DNA from: Lactonifactor longoviformis DSM 17459
GTDB lineage: Bacteria > Bacillota > Clostridia > Lachnospirales > Lachnospiraceae
Length of the DNA: 64,000 nt
Assembly: GCF_900129135.1 (NCBI RefSeq)
Contig: NZ_FQVI01000003.1
Coordinates: forward strand, 62,001-126,000
Reading direction: 5' to 3'
The translations under genes and the position numbers were made by a program. The number at the start of each line of letters is the position of its first letter. Positions within the stretch are counted from its first letter, which is position 1. A model generated the notes under the pieces. That model had not been told where the DNA came from. It ran no database searches and was given only the letters and a program-made list of their open reading frames with translations. Of the stretch, positions 16,644 to 26,166 are shown piece after piece.

Positions 16644-16733
16644 TATTTGGCGTTTCCGGATAGAAGAGGTCAGGAGGAGAACTCTGATGAAGAGATGGAT
16701 GGAATGGTTTCAGAACCATTCGCTGCGTTTTAA
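16590..16733 (+). CDS. possible 47-residue leader peptide overlapping the YesM start
   Basis: ATG at 16590 is preceded by GGAGG with seven bases between, as good as any start in the window. The 47 codons encode a basic head (MRLPDRKRK), a hydrophobic stretch (ISLSVWLCLYLAF) and an acidic tail, and end at a TAA 44 bases inside the histidine-kinase gene, in another frame. Translation would open the hairpin and could couple to kinase translation. No homologue is recognised. Confidence 0.35.
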   Translation: MRLPDRKRKISLSVWLCLYLAFPDRRGQEENSDEEMDGMVSEPFAAF

Positions 16734-18480
16734 AATGGTGGTGCTGCTGTTTGTGGTAGTGGTTGTTCTTCAGGTTTTCAACGGGCTGGTATTTACCTCC
16801 ATCGTGTCAAACAAATTTGAGGAGAACATATCGGAATCAAACTTAAAAACGGTACAGCAGATGGCTATTAATCTAAACCAGGCCATGGAGGATATTGTTA
16901 ACGAGATGGTTCCTATTCGGGATGAAGTGCTGAGCCGGCAGATTCTCAATGACGGAGAAGAGGATTCCGACGATTATATCAGCCAGTATATTGTATATCA
17001 GGGCATGTTTAACCAGCTCATAGCAGCAGACAATAACTATCAGTTCATTAATTCCATGCTGATTCTCAATGGCAGCCAGGACTATACGTTTGTGCTGGAC
17101 GAGTACCTCAAGCTCAACGGGGAGCCTCTTTTTGAGAAAATCCTGAGAGATAATAAGGTGACAAAGCAATGCCAGTGGGGGGCTCCTGTGCCGGACAGTT
17201 ACTTTTTTTCCAGTGATAAGGAGCCGGTAATCAGTATTATAATGCCGGTTTACAGATATGGAGAAGTGAAAAGTATGCTGATTGTAAATCTCAGAGAGGA
17301 GGCGATCCGCAAATATCTGGAGAAACTTGGAGGGGGCGACAGTACACTTATGCTTCAGTTTGACAGGGAGCACGCAGTGTTTGGACAGCCTGAACAATGG
17401 AGAAAGTATACCCATGAGGAACAGAAGGCGCTGATGAAGTTTGAGGGCTGGGAAGAAGTAGAGGAGATTGGCAGCAGTGTTGCCATGAGCAGCCAGCTGT
17501 CTGTCAACCAGTGGAAGCTTTCTATGGTTACAGCAAAAAGCAGTATCAGCAGCAGTGCAAAGGTACTCTCGAAGTATATCATTGTAATCATATTTACCAC
17601 AGGGATTGTGCTCTTTATCTGCGTATCCTATATTGTATTTATTGTCACAAAGCCCATCAAAAAAATGACGGAAATCATTGAGGCTAACCGGCATACCAGG
17701 CAGATTATTCATCGCTTTCACCCCAGATACAGAGATGAGGTAGGGGTGCTTGCAGCGACTTACAATCAGCTCATGGATGAGATTCAGCAGCTGATGGCTG
17801 ATATTGAAAAAGAGCAGATCCAAAGCCGGAAGAATTATGTGAAAATGCTGCAGATGCAGATAAAGCCGCACTTCTTATATAATACTTTGGAGGCGGCCAA
17901 ATTCCTGGTGGAGATGGGGGATCCCAACGGAATTGAGATGCTTACTGCGGTTGGGAAATTCTACAAATTAAGTCTCAGCGGAATCTATGACCAGGTGACC
18001 ATCCGGGAGGAGACAGAACATCTGACCTGTTATCTCCAGATCCTCAAACTCAGGTATAGTTCGAAATATGAGTATTCTGTAGAGGTGGATGAGAAAATCA
18101 TGGAGAATGAGATTATCAAATTTTCCCTTCAGCCGCTGGTGGAAAACGCGGTGTACCACGGTATTAAGCGGCAGAGAAAAAAGGGCTTTATTAAAGTCCT
18201 GGGGTATCAGGAAGAGGAAATGATCGTTCTCGCGGTATGGGATAATGGTGCAGGAATAGAAAAAGAGAAGCTGGGAGCACTTCAAAAGAAACTCAGCTCT
18301 GCGGGGAATATTCAGGCCGCGGATCACATTGGGGTCATTAATGTACACCAGAGGATCCGGATGCAGTATGGGGAGCCTTACGGGCTTTCCATCAGCAGTG
18401 AAGAAGGGATATATACAAGAGCGGAAGTAAGGCTTCCTGTGAGAAAAAGCGGGATTGAAAGGGGCGGCGGACATGTATAA
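16687..18480 (+). CDS. YesM-type sensor histidine kinase
   Basis: A 597-residue kinase with membrane segments near residues 15-37 and 296-320 flanking an extracellular sensor, then a HAMP linker, a His_kinase domain with the phospho-acceptor in KPHFLYNT (near residue 396) and a HATPase domain with LVENAVYHG and DNGAGI. YesM kinases usually sense extracellular sugars or binding-protein complexes. AGGAGGAGA precedes the ATG. It overlaps the response-regulator gene by eight bases; the pair probably controls the CUT1 operon just upstream. Confidence 0.93.
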   Translation: MKRWMEWFQNHSLRFKMVVLLFVVVVVLQVFNGLVFTSIVSNKFEENISESNLKTVQQMAINLNQAMEDIVNEMVPIRDEVLSRQILNDGEEDSDDYISQYIVYQGMFNQLIAADNNYQFINSMLILNGSQDYTFVLDEYLKLNGEPLFEKILRDNKVTKQCQWGAPVPDSYFFSSDKEPVISIIMPVYRYGEVKSMLIVNLREEAIRKYLEKLGGGDSTLMLQFDREHAVFGQPEQWRKYTHEEQKALMKFEGWEEVEEIGSSVAMSSQLSVNQWKLSMVTAKSSISSSAKVLSKYIIVIIFTTGIVLFICVSYIVFIVTKPIKKMTEIIEANRHTRQIIHRFHPRYRDEVGVLAATYNQLMDEIQQLMADIEKEQIQSRKNYVKMLQMQIKPHFLYNTLEAAKFLVEMGDPNGIEMLTAVGKFYKLSLSGIYDQVTIREETEHLTCYLQILKLRYSSKYEYSVEVDEKIMENEIIKFSLQPLVENAVYHGIKRQRKKGFIKVLGYQEEEMIVLAVWDNGAGIEKEKLGALQKKLSSAGNIQAADHIGVINVHQRIRMQYGEPYGLSISSEEGIYTRAEVRLPVRKSGIERGGGHV

Positions 18481-20059
18481 ACTTTTAATTGCAGATGATG
18501 ATGAGATTATCTGCAGGGGATTGGGGACTTGTATTCCGTGGGAGGAGAATAATATTGAGATAACGGGGCTTGTCTATGACGGAGAGATGGCTCTGGAGTA
18601 TGTGGAGCGTGAGAAACCGGATATTGTGATTGTTGATATCAATATGCCCTTTATGGATGGCATCGAATTTTCTTATGCTGTGAGACAGACCTATCCGGAG
18701 ATAAAAATTATAATGCTGACGGCATACAAAGAATTCGCATATGCACAGAAGGCAGTCAAGCTTCAGGTGTTTGAATATCTTACAAAGCCTTTTACCAATG
18801 AGGAAGTGCTGGAGGCTGTGAGGCGTGCGGCAGATGCATTGGAGGAAGAGAGAAATTACCGAAGCAGGATTCAGAGAAACCTGGGGATGATTCAGGAGAA
18901 AAATCTGGAGGAGGTGACTCTCTACGGAACTGCAGAGGAAGAAACTATAAAAAACAGCGGTATTTGTTCCCGTCTGAATTATTTCCAGGCAGTTATCCTG
19001 TATCTGAGAAGGATACCCGGTGAAAAGGAGGGCGGAAAAAATGCATTGATTGAGGATGAAGTGGCGCTGCGCATGGCGGCCGACAAGCTGCGGACACGCA
19101 TTAGCAGGGAGAAAGACTGCAGCCTGTTCCTGCAAAGCAACCGGATTGTATTAGTATTCGAATATATGGACAGGAATTCAGGCAAAAAAATTGTGGAACG
19201 TATTACCGGAATAATGGAAGAGATTGCTAAGGAGGATACCGTATTTCTTGCCGGGGGTGTGGGCAGGGTGTGCCATGGCGCAGATAGGCTGCCGTCCTCT
19301 TACCAGGAAGCGGTTTATGCATTGGAGCAGCGGTATGGATATGGAAACCGGAGCGTCATTCTGTACACGGAGGTTCAAGGCAAGGCTGCGGATTATGACG
19401 TGGAGCTTCCAGCTGTCAGAAAAAGGCTGCAGGAGGGCGTTCAGCAGCGAAGTTCGGAAAAAATACGCCAGGAAGTGGAAAGCTTGTTTCAGAAATTAAA
19501 AAGAACAGGGAAGACAAACTTGCCGTCAGTACAGTTCCTGCTTGTAGAGCTTCTGCGGTTTTGCTGGGAAATGACGGAAGAGGGAGAGTTGTATGAAACC
19601 TTTCTGAAACAGTATGGACAGCTGTTTTCCAGGATGATAGCCGCCAGGAATCTGTGGGAACTGAGAGAAGCGGCAGATATGTATTTTAATAATCTATACA
19701 GCTATTTAGATTCCCAGAATACTACGGACATTGAAAAACGGGTAAATCAGGCAGTAGAATATATTAAAGAAAACTTTCCGGATCCGGATTTAAATCTGAA
19801 TGATGTGGCCAGACATGTGAACCTGAGCGCCAGTTATCTAGGCAATTCCATCAAAAAGTATAAGAAAACGTCATATGTCAGCCTGCTAAATCAAATCCGA
19901 ATTGATAATGCCAAAAAGCTGCTGGCAAGACCGGACATTAAAACCTATGAGGTAGCATTTCTGGTGGGATTCAATTCCTCTCAATACTTTAGCAGCAGTT
20001 TTAAAAAGAGTACGGGCATGACTCCCGGGGCGTACCGGGAGAGTGCGCTTGGGAACTAA
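18473..20059 (+). CDS. YesN-type response regulator with AraC DNA-binding domain
   Basis: The receiver domain starts MYKLLIADDDE, with the phospho-acceptor Asp in IVDINMP (near residue 53). A long middle region is followed by an AraC double HTH over the last ~100 residues (LNLNDVARHVNLSASYL and VGFNSSQYFSSSFKK). The ATG at 18473 is chosen because AAGGGG precedes it and because it overlaps the kinase stop; a TTG at 18455 in the same frame is less likely. The protein is about 528 residues. Confidence 0.92.
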   Translation: MYKLLIADDDEIICRGLGTCIPWEENNIEITGLVYDGEMALEYVEREKPDIVIVDINMPFMDGIEFSYAVRQTYPEIKIIMLTAYKEFAYAQKAVKLQVFEYLTKPFTNEEVLEAVRRAADALEEERNYRSRIQRNLGMIQEKNLEEVTLYGTAEEETIKNSGICSRLNYFQAVILYLRRIPGEKEGGKNALIEDEVALRMAADKLRTRISREKDCSLFLQSNRIVLVFEYMDRNSGKKIVERITGIMEEIAKEDTVFLAGGVGRVCHGADRLPSSYQEAVYALEQRYGYGNRSVILYTEVQGKAADYDVELPAVRKRLQEGVQQRSSEKIRQEVESLFQKLKRTGKTNLPSVQFLLVELLRFCWEMTEEGELYETFLKQYGQLFSRMIAARNLWELREAADMYFNNLYSYLDSQNTTDIEKRVNQAVEYIKENFPDPDLNLNDVARHVNLSASYLGNSIKKYKKTSYVSLLNQIRIDNAKKLLARPDIKTYEVAFLVGFNSSQYFSSSFKKSTGMTPGAYRESALGN

Positions 20060-20123
20060 GAAAGTACTCATGCGGTAAGGACTTCCGAATATAATAGTAA
20101 AAAGCAGTTCGGGAGTATTTGTT

Positions 20124-20597
20124 GTGAAAAAAATACAGTGGAAGCCTCTGCTCGTAAGCCTGCTTATCAGTCTTGGCACAGGGGCTGTCTCAGCATTTCT
20201 TGCTTCTGATAGTATGGAGAAGTACAGCAGTCTTTATAAGCCTCCCCTTGCCCCTCCGGGATGGGTATTTCCGGTAGTGTGGAATATTTTGTTTATACTT
20301 ATGGGGGTTGCCGCCTATATCATTTATGAGTCCGATGCACCCGGAAAAGCGCAGGCTTTAAAACTTTACGGAGTGCAGCTTCTGGTAAATGCCTTATGGT
20401 CTGTAATCTTTTTCAGGTTTGATGCATACCTTCTGGCATTTGCATGGCTGCTCCTGCTTTGGTACCTTGTCTGCCTGACGATAAAGCAGTTTAAGGATAT
20501 CAATGAGACAGCTGCACGATTATTGATCCCTTATCTAGTGTGGCTTACTTTTGCCGGGTATCTGAACCTTGCCATAGCGGTACATTATATTTTTTGA
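20124..20597 (+). CDS. TspO/MBR family membrane protein
   Basis: The 157-residue protein has five hydrophobic segments and typical TspO residues: YKPPLAPPGWVFPVVW near the first loop, then ALWSVIFF and a conserved PYLVWLTFAGYLN near the C-terminus. TspO binds tetrapyrroles and related ligands. The start is GTG at 20124. It is a lone gene between the YesN gene and a helical hypothetical protein and has no visible tie to either. Confidence 0.9.
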   Translation: MKKIQWKPLLVSLLISLGTGAVSAFLASDSMEKYSSLYKPPLAPPGWVFPVVWNILFILMGVAAYIIYESDAPGKAQALKLYGVQLLVNALWSVIFFRFDAYLLAFAWLLLLWYLVCLTIKQFKDINETAARLLIPYLVWLTFAGYLNLAIAVHYIF

Positions 20598-20664
20598 CCA
20601 ATCAGGTATAGATTAGAAAAAATATGCTGATACTAAAAGAAAAAGGCAGAAAGAAGGTACTCCT

Positions 20665-21096
20665 ATGGAAGAACATACAAAAAAACTCCTGGAGGAATGT
20701 AATTCCGGCTGCAAAATGGCAGTGAACAGTATGGATCAGGTCAGTGACTACATTGAGGATGAGAAGCTGAGCCAGGTAGTTGCGGTTTACCGGGATAAGC
20801 ACAAAAAAATTGAGGACAAATCCTCAGAACTTCTGCAGAGATATGGAGAGACGGGCAAGGAGCCTGGAGCTGCTGCTTCTGTATTCTCCTGGTTTACCAC
20901 AGAGATAAAGCTGATGCTTAAGGACGACAGAAACCAGATTGCCAAGCTTCTGATGGACGGCTGTAATATGGGAATTCAGTCTATCAGCGAAGACAGGAAC
21001 AAGTATAGCGGTGCATCGAAAGAGAGCATGGACCTGGCAAATGAACTGGTAGGCATTGAAGGGGATTTCATGTGGGAATTAAAATATTTTTTATGA
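20665..21096 (+). CDS. hypothetical helical protein (four-helix-bundle type)
   Basis: The 143-residue protein is predicted almost entirely alpha-helical, with heptad-like patterns and conserved-looking acidic/amide residues (EDEKLSQVV, DGCNMGIQSI). It vaguely resembles the PA2169/DUF2383 four-helix family, but the match is weak. AGAAAGAAGG precedes the ATG. A terminator follows immediately. No function is proposed. Confidence 0.7.
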   Translation: MEEHTKKLLEECNSGCKMAVNSMDQVSDYIEDEKLSQVVAVYRDKHKKIEDKSSELLQRYGETGKEPGAAASVFSWFTTEIKLMLKDDRNQIAKLLMDGCNMGIQSISEDRNKYSGASKESMDLANELVGIEGDFMWELKYFL

Positions 21097-21108
21097 GATA
21101 GAGATGAT

Positions 21109-21137
21109 AAAGCCTTGAAGGGATTCAGGGCTTTTTT
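21109..21137 (+). terminator. intrinsic terminator after the helical hypothetical gene
   Basis: AAAGCCTTGAA pairs with TTCAGGGCTTT around a four-base loop and runs into TTTTTT. It separates this gene from the second YesN/YesM module. Confidence 0.8.
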
Positions 21138-21261
21138 CTTTGGAAACAATTGGATAATAATTCATAATACATTGTTGAAATTATGTGATAAAATTAATAT
21201 AGTTAATAAAAATTTGGTAAGATGTTACCACAGAAAATACATAGGATGGGCGGGACGTAAC

Positions 21262-22884
21262 ATGTTAAAAATATTAGTTGTTGATGATGAAGAGATTATC
21301 TGTGATCTAATCTGTTCCTTAATTGACTGGGAAGAATATCAGATGCAGCTCCTGGGCTGTGTGTATGATGGGGAGGAAGCCTATGAGGCGATCTGCGATA
21401 AGCATCCGGATGTTGTAATAACGGATATTCGTATGCCTGGAATGGACGGGTTGGAGATGATTAAAAAGGCAAGAGAGGAGAAAATCGAGGCTCAGTTTCT
21501 GATTTTAAGCGGTTATAAAGATTTTTCTTATGCACAGGAAGCCATCCGATTGGGAGCAGCTGCCTATCTGCTGAAACCCATTGAAGAAGAGGAGCTTCTG
21601 AATATCCTCTTGAAAATTCAGGAAAAAAATGAAATTGCAATGGAACAGTCAAAGGAGAAGCAGGCACTGAACCAGCAGCTTGTGGACAGCAGGCAGAGGC
21701 TGTGGCATCAGTTTTTGACGGATTTTCTGGAGGGAAGAGAGACTGCAAAGTATGGACTGAAGGAAATAACAGAAGAAGAGATTAATAGGGTGTTCGGGGC
21801 AAAATTTTGCGGCGATCTGTACCGGGCTGCGGTGTTGCGATGGGATAATCCGTACGGAAGCATCACAGAGGAGGAGTCCAGGTATCTTACCGGAAAGTGT
21901 GTCGACTATTTTTGTACCTGCCTTCCTGAATCAATGGTCTGGTATACTGCAGAAACGAAGGAAAGCCAATTGGTGCTCTTAAACGGCACAGAGGAGGAAA
22001 CCGGGCAGGAAGTAGGGAAGGCATTTCTTAAAATGCAGGCTCACGCGTCCGCTCTTAATGAGGGCGTGGTGACGGCAGGACTCAGCGGTACCGCACGGGT
22101 GCCTGCCATGGTGCCTGCCTTGGTAAAAGAAGCGGAGAAGGCCTGCAGCATGCGGATTCTAAAAGGATGCGGGAAGATATTGGAATATGATGCAGCTGCA
22201 TTCGCCCCTTGTAAGGTGGAGGAGCTTCTGAGCATGAAAAAGGTGAAGGAACTGCAGGAACGTCTGGAGCTTATGGACTGGGAACAGATTGGAGATGCTG
22301 CCAGGGAGCTTTATGAAAATATACCGAAAGAGGCAGATCCGGATATGTACTATCAGCTGCACCTGAGAATTCTGACAGAGGTACTTCAGGGACTGAGCTA
22401 TCTGGGGGCAGAGGTGGCGGATATGCGGGGGCTTATAGAACGAATGTGCAGAGAACTGCGCTGCTGCAGCAGTGTCGCTCAGATTATCAGAAAGACGAAT
22501 GGGCAGATACAGGAAATTCTATTGTCCTGTAAAGAGCAGTCTGTATTAAAGGAGAATCGTCTGGCCAACATTGCAAAAGAGTACATCAGAAAGAATTATA
22601 ATAAAGATATCCGCCTGGCGGATGTGGCGGAACAGGTATACTTAAGCCCAACCTATTTCAGTGCTATTTTTAAAAGAGAAACGGGAATGAATTTTAATGA
22701 ATTTTTGACGGAATACCGGATAGAAATGGCCAAGGAGCTTTTAAAGAATCTGGAGTACAAAGTGACAGAGGTGGGAGAGCAGGTGGGCTATGAGGATTCC
22801 AAATATTTCAGCAAGTTATTTCGAAAAATGGTGGGGATATCTCCCAGGGATTACAGAAAGTTATATATGCGGGATAAGATATGA
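21262..22884 (+). CDS. YesN-type response regulator with AraC DNA-binding domain
   Basis: The receiver domain begins MLKILVVDDEE, with Asp in ITDIRMPGMDG (near residue 55). The last ~100 residues form the AraC domain (DIRLADVAEQVYLSPTYF and VGYEDSKYFSKLFRK). The same frame is open back to 21115, but the ATG at 21262 is the natural start because the receiver fold begins there. The stop overlaps the kinase start (ATGA). This pair likely regulates the RbsB/A/C-type operon downstream. Confidence 0.92.
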   Translation: MLKILVVDDEEIICDLICSLIDWEEYQMQLLGCVYDGEEAYEAICDKHPDVVITDIRMPGMDGLEMIKKAREEKIEAQFLILSGYKDFSYAQEAIRLGAAAYLLKPIEEEELLNILLKIQEKNEIAMEQSKEKQALNQQLVDSRQRLWHQFLTDFLEGRETAKYGLKEITEEEINRVFGAKFCGDLYRAAVLRWDNPYGSITEEESRYLTGKCVDYFCTCLPESMVWYTAETKESQLVLLNGTEEETGQEVGKAFLKMQAHASALNEGVVTAGLSGTARVPAMVPALVKEAEKACSMRILKGCGKILEYDAAAFAPCKVEELLSMKKVKELQERLELMDWEQIGDAARELYENIPKEADPDMYYQLHLRILTEVLQGLSYLGAEVADMRGLIERMCRELRCCSSVAQIIRKTNGQIQEILLSCKEQSVLKENRLANIAKEYIRKNYNKDIRLADVAEQVYLSPTYFSAIFKRETGMNFNEFLTEYRIEMAKELLKNLEYKVTEVGEQVGYEDSKYFSKLFRKMVGISPRDYRKLYMRDKI

Positions 22885-24578
22885 AAACTGTGGATAAAGT
22901 CAGAACTTGGTACCAAAAAAGGAAAGAATATTATCATGTGCAGGCAGGACTTAGGGGGATTCTGCTGGGGTGGGGGTTTTGTATGATACTGTTGATCACG
23001 GGGTTTGCGCTGGCTGCGTTTCAGATTGCAGCCCGGGAGGCCCGGAGGGAGAAAAACAGTGCATATGAGACAATGGTTTCCTACGTGACCGGTGAGATAG
23101 AAAAGAAATGTGCACTTCTCAGCGGACTGGCAGAAGAGGCAGCAGAGATTCCCCGGGAGCACAGGGAGGAACTGGTTCAGGCCTTTGATGGGGCGGATGG
23201 ACTGGCCGTCTGGGAGAATGGGGAAATCACCTGTTTTCCAAGAGAGGAAGCACTGTTTTTGGGGTTTTTGGAAAGTCATAAAGGACAGCTGACAGAGCCA
23301 GGGAAGGGACAGAAGCTTTTGCTGGGAACCAGCAGCAGTTCCCGTTACCGTGTGGGAAGTCTTCAGCTGGGGTGGATGCATTCGGAGGCAGAGAAAAATA
23401 TTATGGTCTCCAGTACCCTGGATGTTTCCATAGACTCTGCCTGTGAATTTTACATATATACTCCGGACAGCAATACGGTATACCCTCAGGGATACTTGAG
23501 GCCAGATTTCTCCGAGGTTAAGGAAAAACTCAGGGAAAACTACCAGGGTAAATCCATTAGAATCCCGTCTTACACAGTATTTCTGCAGAAGAGCAGTACA
23601 TATGGCTTTTATGGGATGCTCTGTGTCAAAAATGAAAAACTGGAAACAGAATTTACCGGCTACCTCTGGCTGCTGGGGGCCGCGGTCTGTATACTTTTGA
23701 TTCTTCTGTTGGGCACGTTTGCGGTCTTTAAAAAGAAGGTATACGATCCTGTGATACATGTGGAACACGCAATCAATGGGATTCTTAACGGCAATCAGGG
23801 ATTGGAAGTAGAGATTGATGATTCCAGTGAGCTGGCTTCTGCGGGACGGGCTGTTAATTCCATGATAACACATGTTGAGAATCTGACTTCCAGGGAATAC
23901 CAGTCAGAGATACTGAAGCGCCAGGCAGAGCTAAATGCACTTCAAAATCAGATAAATCCTCATTTTCTGTACAACACCCTTGAGTCAATCCGGGGTCTGG
24001 CTCTGCGGGAAGGATCGAAAAATGCTGCTAATATGACAAAAGCATTGGCAAATCTCTTTCGGTATAACATTGATAACCGGAGTCTTACCGTTACTTTGCA
24101 GGAAGAGCTGACCAATATCGATAATTATTTCGTGATACAGAAGTACAGGTTTTCCAATAAGATCCGGCTTGTAACATATATTGATGAAGAAAATCCCCAG
24201 CTGAGACAGTATCAGGTGCCCCATATGGTGCTGCAGCCTATAGTAGAAAACGCAGTATGTCACGGACTGGAGACAAAGCGGGGAGGAGGAACCATTGTCA
24301 TCATGGTTATGGCAACAGAGAGCCGATTAATTATTACAGTCAGCGACGACGGCCTGGGGATGGATGAGAAAACTCTGGAACGGATTGAGGAACAGCTTCA
24401 GCGGGGATACGCCTCGGGCAGGACCGGTGAGAGGACCGGCATTGCCCTATACAATGTAAATGAGAGAATTCGTATACTACATGGGGAGGATTACGGGATT
24501 CATGTGCACAGCACAAAGGGGATCGGCACAGAAGTAGAGGTGGTATTGCCTCTTATCTGCCAGGAGTTAAAATCATAA
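22881..24578 (+). CDS. YesM-type sensor histidine kinase
   Basis: A 565-residue kinase with membrane segments near residues 27-48 and 258-280, an extracellular sensor between them, a HAMP linker, INPHFLYNT with the phospho-acceptor His (near residue 357), then the ATPase motifs IVENAVCHG and DDGLGM. It overlaps the response-regulator gene by four bases and is followed by a terminator, so the two-component genes form their own transcript. The ligand is unknown; the downstream sugar importer suggests a carbohydrate. Confidence 0.92.
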   Translation: MKTVDKVRTWYQKRKEYYHVQAGLRGILLGWGFCMILLITGFALAAFQIAAREARREKNSAYETMVSYVTGEIEKKCALLSGLAEEAAEIPREHREELVQAFDGADGLAVWENGEITCFPREEALFLGFLESHKGQLTEPGKGQKLLLGTSSSSRYRVGSLQLGWMHSEAEKNIMVSSTLDVSIDSACEFYIYTPDSNTVYPQGYLRPDFSEVKEKLRENYQGKSIRIPSYTVFLQKSSTYGFYGMLCVKNEKLETEFTGYLWLLGAAVCILLILLLGTFAVFKKKVYDPVIHVEHAINGILNGNQGLEVEIDDSSELASAGRAVNSMITHVENLTSREYQSEILKRQAELNALQNQINPHFLYNTLESIRGLALREGSKNAANMTKALANLFRYNIDNRSLTVTLQEELTNIDNYFVIQKYRFSNKIRLVTYIDEENPQLRQYQVPHMVLQPIVENAVCHGLETKRGGGTIVIMVMATESRLIITVSDDGLGMDEKTLERIEEQLQRGYASGRTGERTGIALYNVNERIRILHGEDYGIHVHSTKGIGTEVEVVLPLICQELKS

Positions 24579-24597
24579 AAAAGAACACCTTTTCATA

Positions 24598-24632
24598 ATG
24601 CGGTCTGTTTTTTAAAATGGACCGCCTTTTTA
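24598..24632 (+). terminator. intrinsic terminator after the second YesM gene
   Basis: GCGGTC (24600-24605) pairs with GACCGC (24620-24625), followed by CTTTTTAT. The stem is short but the loop and T-run are typical. Confidence 0.65.
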
Positions 24633-24659
24633 TAATTAAAATATGACCGGAGGATAAAG

Positions 24660-26138
24660 ATGAACAGGGAAATCTTAAGGTTACAGTCCATTACCCAGAG
24701 ACTCTATGGAAACAAAGTACTCTCCAACATTTATTTTAATCTGTTTGAAGGCGAGATTCATGGGATCATTGGGAACAACGGGGCCGGCAAATCTACTCTT
24801 GCCCGGGTTATCGCCGGATGGCAGCAGGAATATGAGGGCGTTATTTTTCTGGAAAACCAGAAGGTAAGTCTTACATCAGCGGAAATGGCAATGAATATGG
24901 GAATCGCTATGGTGCCTCAGGATCCGGACACAATCAGCACTATGAGTATCGCGGAATATATCTTTACGCTGAGAAAGGAGGCATCAAAACGTGTCCTGCT
25001 TCGCAGGCGGGAGATGGAAGGCAAAACCATTAAGCTGCTGGAGGGGATGGGATATCCCCTGCCTCCTGGGATGGCTATGGGGAAACTGACCAGGAGCCAG
25101 AAAAAGTTTATGTCAATTGCTAAAGCCCTTACTTATAATCCCAAAATACTGATTTTTGATGATACCGAAATCGGCATGGAGCCTGAAGACGTTAATTTGT
25201 TCTGGGGGATTATTAAGAAGCAGTGTCTGAATGGAATATCATGTATCGTGATTTCACAGAATCTGCCCAGACTTTCAGAGGAGTGCGGAAGGATAACGGT
25301 TCTAAGAGGAGGGAGGATTGCGGGCACGGTAAAAAACGGCAGCTGCTCGGAGGCCCATATTATGAACCTGGTTCTGGGCACAAAGGACAGAGAGGCCGGC
25401 AAGATCCCGGAGACGCATCTGGGAAGGGAAATACTCCGCCTGGAGGATATCAGGGGGATTTATCTGAAGAAGGTTAGTTTTTCCATAGCGCAGGGAGAAA
25501 TTCTGGGACTGACAGGGGCAGATGACGCGGGAAAGGAAGAGTTGGGAGATATTCTCTATGGCTGTAAAACGTGCCGGTCGGGAAACTTATATTTCTGCGG
25601 TCAGCCTGTTACAGTGAAAGATCCACAGGAGGCAGTGCGTATGGGGATTGGGTTTGTCCCCGAAGAGAGGGATCGGTTTCTTTTGGAAAACCAGACGGTA
25701 CAGGACAATCTCACCTTTCTGCAGATGCAGACAGCAAAAAATAAGTTTGGATACCTGAAGCCCAGCATTGCCGGATATCTGGCAAAGGACTGGTGCGAAA
25801 AAGAAAACATCAGTGAGTTTGCCAAGAATACTCTTAATGAGGTAGGCGGCAATGTCCGGCAAAAGCTGCTGCTTGGCCGATGGCAGGATAAAACCTTGAA
25901 GCTGCTGCTTTTGAACCACCCTACCAACGGGATGGAGCAAAAGGAACGAAGAAAGACGCTGGAAAGAATATTGGAATACAGCAAAAGCGGCACGGCAGTA
26001 TTGCTGATTACCAATGATCTGCAGGAACTGGTCTCCCTGTGCCACAGAGTAATTGTCCTGAAAAAGGGTGAGATCTCCGGAGAGCTTTATAAAGAAGAAT
26101 TGTCGGAGATGGCGGTCACAAAACTTAAGCTTATGTAA
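24660..26138 (+). CDS. degenerate RbsA-like double ATP-binding protein
   Basis: The 492-residue protein has the two-domain layout of CUT2 ATPases (RbsA/XylG). Domain 1 keeps Walker A GNNGAGKS (38-45), but the catalytic Glu is Asp (FDDTE, 166-170) and the switch His is Gln (VISQ, residue 200). In domain 2, Walker A reads GADDAGKE, the signature is VGGNVRQK, and Walker B reads LLLLNHP, so both acidic residues are lost (N418, H419). An intact RbsA is encoded 2.2 kb downstream. It may bind but poorly hydrolyse ATP, or serve a regulatory role. CGGAGG precedes the ATG. Confidence 0.85.
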   Translation: MNREILRLQSITQRLYGNKVLSNIYFNLFEGEIHGIIGNNGAGKSTLARVIAGWQQEYEGVIFLENQKVSLTSAEMAMNMGIAMVPQDPDTISTMSIAEYIFTLRKEASKRVLLRRREMEGKTIKLLEGMGYPLPPGMAMGKLTRSQKKFMSIAKALTYNPKILIFDDTEIGMEPEDVNLFWGIIKKQCLNGISCIVISQNLPRLSEECGRITVLRGGRIAGTVKNGSCSEAHIMNLVLGTKDREAGKIPETHLGREILRLEDIRGIYLKKVSFSIAQGEILGLTGADDAGKEELGDILYGCKTCRSGNLYFCGQPVTVKDPQEAVRMGIGFVPEERDRFLLENQTVQDNLTFLQMQTAKNKFGYLKPSIAGYLAKDWCEKENISEFAKNTLNEVGGNVRQKLLLGRWQDKTLKLLLLNHPTNGMEQKERRKTLERILEYSKSGTAVLLITNDLQELVSLCHRVIVLKKGEISGELYKEELSEMAVTKLKLM

Positions 26139-26166
26139 CGGAAAATGTATAGGAAAGAGGGATGGC

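Noticed and set aside
16873-17871. 332-codon minus-strand frame
   Set aside because: It is antisense to the YesM kinase, which has clear motifs; the translation has no known fold features.
22851-23873. 340-codon minus-strand frame
   Set aside because: It is antisense to the second YesM kinase and is rich in Cys, His and Pro as antisense frames tend to be.
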